The translations under genes were made by a program, and so were the position numbers. Positions 1 to 9,639 of a stretch of 64,000 nt of DNA are shown here, in pieces. The stretch's first letter is position 1; each line of letters opens with the position of its first letter. Source of the DNA: Portulaca oleracea (Eukaryota > Streptophyta > Magnoliopsida > Caryophyllales > Portulacaceae). Location: positions 8,725,501-8,789,500 of the forward strand of contig CM055875.1 of NCBI GenBank assembly GCA_029582165.1. The letters run 5' to 3'. A model generated the notes under the pieces. The model made no database searches, had not been told where the DNA came from, and saw only the letters and a program-made list of their open reading frames with translations.

Positions 1-76
1 CCGGATACACTTTTATAGTGATTGTCACTTGTCAACCATAATAATTACCATAAGGAAAATAAATCTTACCTATATA

Positions 77-333
77 CTCCCTCCGTTCCATATTAATTGT
101 CGTCTTTGGAAATTGTGCAGTTAAACTTCAAAAATTTTGACCATAAATTTCTTAATATATACACTGAATTGCTATATAAAATTACCACCATTAGATTCGT
201 AACGAAAAATACTATCATACAAGTATAATATTGTAATTGTTAATAACATATTATACAAGAAATTATCAATTAAGAAGTAATATAGGAGACCGTGAAAGTC
301 ACAATTACGACAATTAATATGGAACGGAGGGAG
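77..333. mobile_element. Stowaway-type MITE, 257 bp
   Basis: Perfect 26-bp terminal inverted repeats start with CTCCCTCCGTTCC at 77 and end at 333 with the reverse complement (308-333). The element is flanked by TA at 75-76 and 334-335, the target duplication of Stowaway/Tc1-mariner MITEs. The interior is AT-rich and non-coding. The terminus CTCCCTCCGTTCC is the classic plant Stowaway motif. Confidence 0.93.
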
Positions 334-885
334 TATTTGTTAAGTTTTACCTTGATCGTTAACTTTTTTATTTAATATAAATTGTTAAATATTTTTTTAA
401 TATTCTAGTTTATTTTAAAAAATTTTAAATAAATATTTTTCAAAATATGTTTGTTTACAAGGCAAGAAATTAGTGTTAAGGTATTTAAATTTTAAAATTT
501 CATAAAAAAAAATTTTAATTAAGAAAATAATTTTTATAATGTTCTATTAAATAAAAAAAAATGAATGGCGAAGATAAAAGTTGACGGATGGATGGATAAG
601 TATTGTTTTCATTGTGGTTGACAACCACTGTAAGTTTTTCCTATGATTTTTATATCACTTAAGAAATTGTAGCCATGTTCTTTGGTTAGAATGGATATAA
701 TCCTTAATTTATCTTAACTTATTCAAACCTAACACAATTCCCCAAAAAAACATCCACTATAAAAACACAATTTCCAAAAAAAAAATTCATAATTTATCCT
801 AACTTATCCCAGCTTTTCCTAACTTATCCAAACTTATCAATCCAAACCTGAAAATAACATAACCAGAGAAGATGACATGTGTTAA
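334..885. other. AT-rich non-coding stretch
   Basis: No gene is supported here. The sequence is very AT-rich, with A and T runs around 480-560. Between about 700 and 840 there is a loose repetition of motifs like TAACTTATCC and CCAAACCT. It looks like old intergenic or transposon-derived DNA. Confidence 0.5.
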
Positions 886-1415
886 AAATATGTTGGCGAG
901 GTGTTGTGTTGCAGAGCCTTAAAGCACTAAGGCTTTGTGAATTTGATCTCCATTGTAATCTTTCATGTTTATCTCAAGCCTCGTCTGTGAGGCCCATCAA
1001 CAGAAACTGAACCTCGATTTTTGTCCTTGTAAGCGGCTTTCAAGGACCTCAACGTCCTGAACCTGCTGAGTTCCCTAACCTCCTCCTTTTCTCTTGTACC
1101 TCAACGTTTATCCAATAAAGAAGTATTATTAATTCAGTTTAATCAAGTGCTATTAACGTCCTTATGTTTATAAGTCCAGAGCTCTGTAACAAATCTATTC
1201 ACCCCCTAAGGGTTATATCACAAAAAGTATAATATTATATATTTTTAGAAAATTTTTATATTAGAAATTATTGATTAAATATTGACACTGAAAACAGTGA
1301 ATGATTGATAAAAAAGAACGGAGGGAGTAATAAATATGAATAATAAATGTTGCAACCTTTTTCCTTTTTTTTTTGTTGCCTGGGAAAAATAGAGCAATTA
1401 ATATAGTGTGATTTC
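886..1415. repeat. Dispersed repeat, copy 1
   Basis: This block recurs in 34617-36068. Shared landmarks are ATGTTGGCGAGGTGTTG (889), the run around AAGCCTCGTCTGTGAGG (974), GACCTCAACGTCCTGAACC, GAACGGAGGGAGTAATA (1317) and AGAGCAATTAATATAGTG (1391). Copy 2 is interrupted by extra DNA of about 290 and 650 bp, so this copy looks closer to the undisturbed form. The GAACGGAGGGAG at 1317 resembles the right end of a Stowaway-like terminus, but no matching left end adjoins it. I do not recognise the family and see no coding frame. Confidence 0.75.
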
Positions 1416-1465
1416 CAGTGACATGCTAATTAATTCGGAGCTCTAGAGAACCAAGAATGAAGATT

Positions 1466-1685
1466 AACTATACCAAAAATGAACATCAACTATACCATAA
1501 ATGAACTCCACATATACCAAAAATGAACATAAACTATACCATGAACGAACGTCAACTATACTATAAATGAACACCACCTATACCCAGAATAAACATTAAC
1601 TATACCCAGAATGAACATCAACTATACCATATACGAACGTTAACTATACCATAAATGAACACCACATATACTCGGAATGAACATC
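1466..1685. repeat. 22-bp minisatellite, 10 copies
   Basis: Ten head-to-tail 22-mers of the form AACTATACCATAAATGAACATC fill exactly 220 bp. Units differ mainly at the middle (ACCAAAAAT, ACCATAAAT, ACCCAGAAT) and at the last bases. The array stops exactly where the next LTR begins (TGATGG at 1686), so the retrotransposon probably inserted into it. Its other half is not seen. Confidence 0.93.
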
Positions 1686-3171
1686 TGATGGAAATCAGCC
1701 CACGCTTCTTCCACTAGGCCCAATCAAGAAGACCCAAGTGAAGGTCCAAGCTGCAGACAGGGTCCTTCATCAAAGGACTTCAACCAATACATGACCAATA
1801 GGGCAGATTTGGCTCGATTACATCAAGTGGGCCAAAGAAGGAAGATACAAAGTTGAATTACAAAGGCCCATTCATATGGTGTGTTCTTTATTTCAAGAGG
1901 ATGTCCAAACATCCTAGAGTTGGGCCAATTTCACGTCAAGCCCAAGAAGAGCAAGGGTACACGTCCAAGTCAAGAGTTCAAACCAAATTTTATAATCTTG
2001 ATTTTGGATGTAATTTTAATTATAGCTTTTAATAGTTTTGGTGTGTTTTTATTTTAGAATAAATGTGAGATTACAAGTAAATTATAAACTTGACCATCCT
2101 AGGGTGAATATCACGTGTGGTACTAGTTAGAATAGACATTTAGTAGTTAGAATCCTAGATAGAGATATGGCTATTTTGTAACTAATCCATCTTGGATTAG
2201 GAAAGCCAAACCAACTAGGATAAGGTTGGTTATAACAAACCCCTCCTAGCATAAGGATTCCTAATCCAAGAGGAGAGTAAGAGTGTTAGGCGTTTAGAAG
2301 ATGGAGTTCATCTTGGATTGCACGCCAAGATTGTGTCTCCTAGGGTTAGATAGCTTGGCTTGCACGCCAAGTAGGAGTTCTAGTCCCTTAAGGACTCTCC
2401 TAGTATAAATATGTTGTAGCCTCTCAAGGCAAAGACAATCAATTCAGAAATATGAAACCCTTTAAGCTTTTAGCTTTCTCTCGAGTGTTTGGATAAACCC
2501 TCACCCTTTCTTCTATTGTATCTTGGTCTGGCACCCAAGTGGTTAGGAAGAGCTTGATCCTATGTTGCGGTCTAGATCAAGTTAGCCATAGGTTGTCTAT
2601 CTTGTGGATTCAAGTTAGAAACCTAGTTCTATCCGTTCTTACCTTTCTATCAGTATAGTTAAGGTGATTACATTGTGAGCTTTCTGTCAATAATGTTAAG
2701 TCACAACCCAATCCTATCTCCTTTTCCCTCAAACCACACGCCACTTCCACCTCTTTCACCCCCCACAAAACATCATCACCTCCTCAACAAACACCACCTC
2801 CTTTCTTTTCTCTCTCCATAACAACCTTCCAACAAACCCTCTCTCTCCTCCAACAACCCAACAATCTTTCCCTCATCATCAAAACCAACGTCCCCCCTCT
2901 CCCTTCCATCCCTCCTACCTCACGTCACCCTCCTCCATACTCCCCTGTCAAGAATCAATCATCCCTCTCTCTTCCTATTCAAGATTCAACCCTTCTTGAA
3001 TCTTGAAACCACAAAAGCCCTCACGGCAAATAACCTCCACAAAGAACCCTTTTCACGAGAACCACCCCTCTCTTCCCTCCTTAATCTCCTGAACCACCCC
3101 CTCCTTATTGTTTGGTTACACGTGTTTCATGTATTATTGGAATCAAGAACCTTTCTTGATCCGGTAATACA
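1686..3171 (+). repeat. 5' LTR of GYP1
   Basis: It begins TGATGGAAATC, repeated at 5240 in the 3' LTR, and ends ...TAATACA a few bases before the primer site. That gives about 1.49 kb. A TATA box lies at 2404. The last third (2700-3060) is strongly C-rich and purine-poor. The right end carries a large inverted repeat (3129-3172). Confidence 0.85.
2404..2410 (+). promoter_or_regulatory. Probable LTR TATA box
   Basis: TATAAAT lies about 720 bp into the LTR, followed by CA- and A-rich sequence. This is a plausible U3 promoter of the element; no transcript evidence is available. Confidence 0.45.
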
Positions 3172-3172
3172 T
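3129..3172. repeat. Inverted repeat at the LTR end
   Basis: ATGTATTATTGGAATCAAGA and the downstream arm TTTCTTGATCCGGTAATACAT are near-perfect reverse complements separated by two or three bases. They would form a hairpin spanning the last 40 bases of the LTR, just upstream of the primer site. Confidence 0.75.
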
Positions 3173-3178
3173 CAAAAT

Positions 3179-3190
3179 TAGTATCAGAGC
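3179..3190 (+). other. Primer-binding site, tRNA-Met type
   Basis: TAGTATCAGAGC differs at one base from TGGTATCAGAGC, the plant initiator tRNA-Met primer site, and lies seven bases after the LTR end. Confidence 0.85.
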
Positions 3191-3390
3191 TCTAGGTTGA
3201 GGTTGAGTATAAACCAAACATGTAACCTTCTAATCCAAAAGCTTAACCTGCTAATCCACAGGTTTAACCTGCAATCCAAACACATAACCTTCAAACCTTT
3301 AGTACCAACCTGCAACCCTAAACTCCACAAACAGCCCTAACACATTCCCTTCCCTACCCAACGTCAATCTGGACGTTCCAAACCCCTACC

Positions 3391-4146
3391 ATGACACACG
3401 AATTGTTCTTCCTGAGGAGGAACCTCAGCAGTTCGATTGTCCCAGAAGATCTACAGCAACGAGAGGCTATCTTTCAGTCTCGCTGCACCATCAAAGGGAA
3501 AGTCTGTTCCTTAATCGTTGATGGAGGAAGCTGCACCAATGTGGCTTCAACAACAATGGTGGACAAACTTCAGCTGGAAACTAGTCCACATCCAAAGCCC
3601 TATACCATCCAATGGCTCAATCAGGGTGAAGGATTGAAAGTTAATCAACGGTGCTTGGTAAGCTTTTCTATTGGCAAGAATTATAAAGATACTATTTGGT
3701 GTGATGTATTGCCTATGGATGCTTGTCATATTCTGTTGGGAAGACCGTGGTTATTTGACAGGAGTGTGATGTATGATGGAATAGCCAACACCTACATATT
3801 CAGGTTGAACCACAAAAAAATCACCCTAGCTCCACTTAAAGTAACCCAACCGTCCCAACCTAAAGAGAGTGATCCAAACCCTATCCCTTCTATGTCCGCG
3901 GAACATCATGAGTTTAGTGAGCATAAAGAGATTATTCTCTCAGACCAAAACACAAATCCCAGCCCCAATGAAACCCCAAAAGCCGAACCTGTTCACGAAA
4001 AGCCACAGGGCGTCCATCCACTTGTCACCCCTCTGGAACGACACCCTCATGTGTTCCTAGAAGAGATACCCCCCAACGTGAAATCCAGCACCAAACTGAT
4101 CTCATTCCTGGATCTGTCACGCAGAACGAGCCAAAATACTGCATGA
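3391..4146 (+). pseudogene. Gypsy aspartic protease remnant
   Basis: The 251-codon frame matches the retropepsin region of plant Ty3/gypsy polyproteins. It shows LQQREAIFQSRCTIKGKVCS (about residues 21-40), the active-site segment LIVDGGSCTN (41-50; DGGS is the usual plant gypsy form of DTG/DSG), and ACHILLGRPW (111-120). The tail to residue 251 is a spacer that normally leads into RT. There is no gag: only about 200 bases separate the primer site from this frame, so the ATG at 3391 is merely the first in a truncated frame. The frame is lost near 4100, and the RT part continues in another frame, overlapping by four bases at 4143. Confidence 0.85.
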
Positions 4147-5238
4147 ACCCTAGTGACACTCAAGAGGTTCAACAACAAGATGAAGATCTTCTAGAAAAGG
4201 GTATGATCGGAAAGGCACTCAGTCCATGCGCCACCCCTACCCTTTCGATTACAAAGGAAGTTGGAAACCAACGTCTGTACGTCAACAAGATTCCTATCAA
4301 GTACAGGTTTCCTAGAATTGAAGATCCAATCGAAGAGCTATTTGGTACCCAAGTCCACTCAAAGGTTAATCTAAGAAGTGGGTACAACCAGATTCGAACT
4401 CAAGAAGGGGGCACTGCTGCAAAAACTAAAGGAAGTCTCTATGTATACAAAAGAGATAAAGATCTTATCGTTCATCTCCAACCTATTGTGAAGTCCTTAG
4501 TTCACGTGAATTTGCATGGAAATTTGTCTCAATGTTGCTTCTTCATCAACAACATAGTCTCTCTTGGCTATGACCTTTCGACTGAAGTAATCAGGGTTGA
4601 TGAAGAAAAAGTCAAAGCTATTAAGAAGTGGCCTACTCCAACGAGTAAGAAAGATGTTCGAAGCTTCCCCGACTTGGTTTCTTTCTATGGAAGAATTGTG
4701 AGGAATTGCAGCACTATTCTGCGACCTATGGTCGAGTTATGGAAGTATAGGAAGTTATCATGGACGCCAGCAGCTCGGCAAGTGTTCGACATCAACAAGG
4801 AGAAACTCTGCACCGCACCTGCCCTTGCCCTACCTAGCTTTGACAAGAAGTTCGGGGTCAAGTGTGATGTATCTGGAGTTGGTATTGGAGCTGTTCTATC
4901 TCAGGAGGGTCGTCCCTTAGCTTATTACAGGGAGAAGTTCGGTGACCCTAGATTCATGGAAGATAATGGAAGCCAACTCCGCCTATACAGTAAGAAGATC
5001 TCTCTCAGTCCATCGAGTTCAAAGCCAAATTCTTGGCAACCACGGGAGACTGCTGGAGATCTACCTAGCCTTGGTCTCACCTTTGGGGACCCAATGTTCA
5101 TGGAGGATAACGGAGGTCATCCAATCGAAGGAATCATAGTTCACGTGAAGGGTCTGTTTCACGTGCATGGGCCAGTTGAAGTAATTGCAAAGATTTATCC
5201 TCCAAGTTTGAGGACAAACTTCTTTCAACAAGGGGGGA
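4143..5238 (+). pseudogene. Gypsy RT-RNase H remnant, catalytic core deleted
   Basis: Recognisable RT pieces are the primer-grip side (IPIKYRFPRIEDP, about residues 50-62), NLRSGYNQIR (76-85), and the thumb and connection (VDEEKVKAIKKWPTPTSKKD, then RSF.DLVSFYGRIVRN). The RNase H start follows (VKCDVSGVGIGAVLSQEGRP). The palm segment with the YxDD active site is deleted between the NLRSGYNQIR block and a degraded VYKRDKDLIVHL segment. Integrase is absent. After RNase H, a 12-residue motif, FGDPxFMEDNG, occurs twice (codons at about 4939 and 5089), the trace of a small internal duplication. The open frame runs on through the polypurine tract into the LTR (to 5348), which is not meaningful. Confidence 0.85.
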
Positions 5239-5239
5239 A
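5229..5239 (+). other. Polypurine tract of GYP1
   Basis: CAAGGGGGGAA directly precedes the 3' LTR (TGATAG at 5240). This is the plus-strand primer position in LTR retrotransposons. Confidence 0.85.
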
Positions 5240-5712
5240 TGATAGAAATCAGCCCACGCTTATTCCCCTAGGCCCAATCAACAAGACCCAAGTGAAGGTC
5301 CAAGCTGCAGACAGGGTCCTTCATCAAAGGACTTCAACCAATACATGACTTATAGGGCAGATTTGGCTCGATTATATCAAGTGGGCCAAAGAAGGAAGAT
5401 ACAAGGTTGAATTACAAAGGCCCATTCATATGGTGTGTTCTTTATTTCAACAGGATGTCCAAACATCCTAGAGTTGGGCCAATTTCACGTCAAGCCTAAG
5501 AAGAGCAAGGGTACACGTCCAAGTCAAGAGTTCAAGCCAAATTTTATAATCTTGATTTTGGATGTAATTTTAATTATAGCTTTTAATAGTTTTGGTGTGT
5601 TTTTATTTTAGAATAAATGTGAGATGACAAGTAAATTATAAACTTGATCATCCTAGGATTAATATCACGTGTGGTACTAGTTAGAATAGACGTTTAGTAG
5701 TTAGAATCCTAG
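5240..5712 (+). repeat. 3' LTR of GYP1, truncated
   Basis: It matches the first 473 bases of the 5' LTR (1686 onward) up to TTAGAATCCTAG and then stops at the boundary with Athila A. About 1 kb of LTR is missing. Confidence 0.9.
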
Positions 5713-6487
5713 CTTAGAAGTCTCCTCATTCGCCTTCTCTTTTTGCATTTCATAAATTGAGGCCAAAAAAAGTGCAATAATGGGAACTTGCTCTAAAGAT
5801 GAATCTCCTCCTCTAGATTTGCAACCTCCAAAATCGGGAGCATATTGAACGAGCTCATGAAGGAAATGGTCGGCCTCCTCCACAGTCTTCTTCAAAAATA
5901 TCCCTCCGGATGCTATATCGATTGATTCTTTGAGAGAATTAAAGAGTCCACAATAGAAATGTTGAAGAAGCATCCAATTGGGTAAATTGTGATGCGAACT
6001 CTGGCGGTGGAGACTTTTGAATCTCCCCCATGCTTCGAAAAGAGACTCTCCGGCTTTTTGCTTGAACCTCATTATATCTTCCCGGAGTCTACAAGTTTTG
6101 TCGGTCGGGAAAAATCTTTGAAGGAAATCTTTCTTTAGGGCCTCCCATGAAGAACAAAATCCAGGTGGACATATATCAAGCCACATTTCAGCTTTTCCCC
6201 TTAGAGTAAGAGGAATGAACTTCAACTTAATTCAAATATTCTGAAGATATTCCGGGCATATGTATGAAACTGATACGCTTCTCGAATTTCTCCATATGAG
6301 CAGTAGGACTCTCGGAAATATCTCCATAGAACGGGTTACTTTCAAAAACATCAAGAAGACACGGCTCGAACTCAAAAACCACGTCCGGTGGTAATGGTGG
6401 TAAAATGATGAGGTTGCCTCCCGTACCCGAAGATGGAACTGCATATGATAGAAGATTATGGGGTGAATCAGCTTGAACTTCACCCAT
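5713..6487 (-). pseudogene. Athila-type gag, 5' part, frameshifted
   Basis: Codes for the N-terminal half of a retrotransposon Gag (capsid/nucleocapsid precursor). From 6487 down to 6227 the frame reads a leader ending in a KFEKRISFIHMPGISSEYL-like segment. After a frameshift near 6226 it continues with KFIPLTLRGKAEMWLDICPP and then KKDFLQRFFPTDKTCRLRED, hallmark pieces of the plant retrotransposon gag domain. A further conserved stretch, HHNLPNWMLLQHFYCGL, follows. The frame is cut at 5713 before any zinc knuckle. The same domain order occurs in Athila B at 24701-23691. Confidence 0.88.
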
Positions 6488-6633
6488 TGGACTCGAAGCT
6501 TCCTACGATGCTCGATAGGACATTAAGAATAAATAAAAGCATCAAATTCATCGGGATTAGCACAAACTAAATTCTAGCGTGAAAGCAATCTCAAATAACC
6601 AAAAACCAAGAAACTAAAACTAGGGGCGCTGGC

Positions 6634-6651
6634 TCCCCGACAACGGCGCCA
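6634..6651 (-). other. Primer-binding site, tRNA-Asp type (Athila A)
   Basis: The minus strand reads TGGCGCCGTTGTCGGGGA, complementary to the 3' end of plant tRNA-Asp. This is the primer site typical of Athila elements. It lies three bases from the LTR end at 6655. Confidence 0.92.
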
Positions 6652-7137
6652 TTTTGTGTAACGTGGTTTTTGTAGCCCTAGTTTTTTATATCGTTCTTCT
6701 CGAGGTGCTAGGGGCCTTGGTCATAGAAACTCGGTCAATGGTCGGGATGAGATTGCTAAGGTAAGGATATCGGTTTGAAGGGGTCAAAACGCAAGAAATA
6801 AAGCTAAGGTCGATCAAGGAAAGGAAATGGGCTTCGGAGGCTTTTCGGGATGCAAACGGGGAGGAGGAAATGGGTTTTGCAACAAGAGAATAATAAGGAG
6901 GGAGAATCAAGTGGCAATTCCGCTAGAAAATACCAATCGAGCTTCCTCTTTCGAGGATAGTCCGGATTAACTTCCCCAAACTCCACCACGGACCCTAACG
7001 GTTAATGAAACGGAATTCCCTAGTTAACCTCCTTCCACTTTCGTGGGTGAGCATTAACTATCCCGACTCCGACCTTCCAACGCAAGTGTTGGATGTATTC
7101 AGGAGCTTTCGGACCCAAATACATCCTACTTGAGGGA

Positions 7138-7258
7138 AGGAAAGGAAACATTCTTGGTTCGATTGCCATAGACAATTTCTCCCAGAGAACCATCCATTTC
7201 GAAAAAATAAGAGCGCTTTCTCAAAGAATAAGGAAGAAAATTCACCTCCACCCCCTCG
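7138..7258. other. Unassigned segment at the CACTA left junction
   Basis: Homology with Athila B's LTR fades at about 7137 and recognisable CACTA transposase begins at about 7260. The 120 bases between match neither by eye and carry no CACTA terminus. They may be diverged LTR or filler at a deletion. Confidence 0.4.
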
Positions 7259-7259
7259 A

Positions 7260-9432
7260 TTGAGTGGGGAACAAATTTGGGATCGTGTATGTAATTTCTC
7301 GAGCTCCACGGAACAGCATAACCGTGTTGATGGTTACTTAGAGTCTCAAAATTGGAACAAGAGAAGCATATCTTGGGAGTTGCCGTATTGGAAAGATCTT
7401 AAAATCCGACACAACTTGGATGTCATGCATGTTGAGAAGAATGTATTTGATGAAGTGTTGAATACCATCATGAGTGTCAAAGGCAAGACGAAGGATGATA
7501 AGAACTCGCGTAGGGACCAAGCCACCCATTGCAAGCGCCGTCGGCTAAACATTCAAAAAAACTCATCACCAAGATGGGACTAGCACCGAAACTATGCCGA
7601 ACGCTCTCTATCAAATGGGTAAAGAAGAGGTTAAGGCCTTGTGTGAGTGGTTGAAAGGCCTCAAACTCCCTGATGGCTATGCGAGCAATCTGAGCAGATG
7701 TGTCGATCCCAAAAATTCAAAGTTGTAGGGGTTGAAGAGCCATGATTGTCATGTTTTCATGGAGAGGTTGTTACCAATTGCAACCAGGGAGCTACTTCCT
7801 CAAAAAGTTTGGAAACCATCGACTGAACTCAGCCAGTTCTTTAGAGATTTATGTGCTTCTAATGTAAAGGTGAGTGACATGATCTGGTTAGAGAGAAATA
7901 TACCGGAAATTCTATGTAAGTTGGAAATGATATTTCCCCCTGCCTTCTTCAATGTCATGGAACACCTTCCAGTGTATCTTCCTTATGAAGCAGCGATGGG
8001 AAGACCTGTGCAGTATAGGTGGATGTATCCTTTTGAAAAGTACAACTAAACTTACATATCTTTCATAATTACTATGACATGAATTATGTATCTTAAGGAA
8101 ACATCAATGTTTGTTACTTGTAAAATATTGTAGATTTTTGCACCACTTAAAGAAAAAAGTGGGGAACAAGGCACGAGTAGAATCGTCTATCTACAATGCA
8201 TACCTAACAGAGGAGATATCAAACTTCTGTGATGCATATTTTGCCCCCGAAGTTCAAACTAATTCTAGGGAACTTAAAAGAAACGCAACCCTAATGTGAA
8301 ACACGTTAACGGACCCCTCCTTGATGTGTTTTCCTCAAACATTGGATATGCGCCTAGTGAGGGTCAAAAGAGATATCTCAACCAACAAGAGTTTGTTGCG
8401 GCGCATGCATATGTTCTTTCAAATAGCGACTTGTTGGAAAAGTATGAAAGGTATGTACGATTGCACGCCGCTATGTGTATGTACATGCTCCATGTAACTA
8501 ATTACCTAGTTAACACCTTAAATTATTTGTTGAAAGGCAATTTGAAGAAGACATGTGCCTATCACATCCACGCACACAAATAGGGGATTTTTTGGAGCAA
8601 ATTTGGGAAACAATTTCCCGAATGGTTTAAACGAAAGGTGAACGATCAAGTTTGATTGAATTAGTAAGATTCTAGTTCAATTATCATAATGTTGTCCATT
8701 TGAAGTTGACGACTTTGCTAAAATTATATTATGTAGGCTATCAATTCAAATGAAGCGGATGACTTTATTCGAGCGTTAGCCTACTGTCCCAACAAAAATG
8801 TGCGTTGGTGGAACCATTACTACATTAACAACTACAATTTCCAAGTCCAACGGCAAGGAAAGTCGAACGCCAACTTTGGGGTATATGTTAAAGGAATGCA
8901 CGGCGTAGACTTCTATGGGACGCTCCAAGAAGTGATTCATTTGGAATACTTAGGAAGATTTGGAAATTACAAAGTTGTTTTGTTCAAAGTTGATTGGTTT
9001 GACTCCGTCCATGGTTTGAACAAACATGAGCATTACAATCTCGTGGATGTGAACCACACAAAATGATATCAAGTATATGAACCATTCGTGCTGGCATCCC
9101 AAGCAATGTAAGTGTTTTATACTCATTATCCTAGTACAAGGCGAGATAGAAACCGGTGGTGGGCAACACTCATCATAAAGTCGAGGTCAACGATTGACGA
9201 CATTGATGATGCTGCATATCAAGAGGATAGCACTGGAAATCCTCCAACACTATCTGGCATTGATGAGGACCAAATCGAAGATCGAGATGACTTAAGTGAT
9301 GAGGAAGCCATGAACGATGATGCTAATGAATCCATTATGGGGGAAGAGGGAATGGGAATAGAGGAGGATAATATGTTAGACCCTATTTGTACCGAGATTA
9401 TTAGTAGTGACGATGAAGAGGAGTATGAGTAG
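7260..9432 (+). pseudogene. TNP2-like CACTA transposase, broken
   Basis: This is the main transposase (DDE) of CACTA elements. In order: RHNLDVMHVEKNVFDEVLNT (near 7410), a TNP2 core block starting KSHDCHVFMERLLPIATREL (7731) and reaching FPPAFFNVMEHLPVYLPYEA (7936) and YRWMYPFEKY, a KKKVGNKARVESSIYNAYLT segment (8151), and a DUF4218-like GPLLDVFSSNIGYAPSEGQK part (8310). A DUF4216 block follows, with VRWWNHYYINNYNFQVQ (8799) and KVVLFKVDWFDSVHG (8970), then an acidic tail ending EEYE at 9432. Introns or frame breaks occur around 8050-8130 and 8590-8750. A premature TAG stands at 7725 and the N-terminal third is absent, so no product is expected. Confidence 0.9.
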
Positions 9433-9557
9433 TGAATTCTATTATCTTGTCAATATACATTACTAGTCATTGAACTTTTATTATATTCACAACTTGGTTC
9501 AAATTTTTCATGTACTTAGTTGAAGCCAATGCATTCTACTCGTACGCATGCCATTTT

Positions 9558-9560
<3 letters not shown>

Positions 9561-9632
<72 letters not shown>
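9561..9632. repeat. (TA)36 microsatellite
   Basis: A pure TA run of 72 bp lies between the two CACTA genes. Confidence 0.97.
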
Positions 9633-9634
<2 letters not shown>

Positions 9635-9639
9635 TTTGG

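Larger units (their letters stand above)
1686..5712 (+). mobile_element. Deleted Ty3/gypsy LTR retrotransposon (GYP1)
   Basis: The order 5' LTR, tRNA-Met primer site, protease and RT/RNase H remnants, polypurine tract, truncated 3' LTR identifies a Ty3/gypsy element on the + strand. Gag, the RT catalytic core and integrase are missing, leaving about 2.07 kb inside. The two LTRs differ at roughly 16 places over 473 comparable bases (counted by eye), so the insertion is not recent. The 3' LTR is cut at 5712, where Athila A begins. Nothing here could move on its own. Confidence 0.9.

Noticed and set aside
77..1328. A single 1.25-kb Stowaway element using the ends at 77 and 1328
   Set aside because: Only about 12 bases match, while 77-333 has perfect 26-bp ends and TA flanks on its own.
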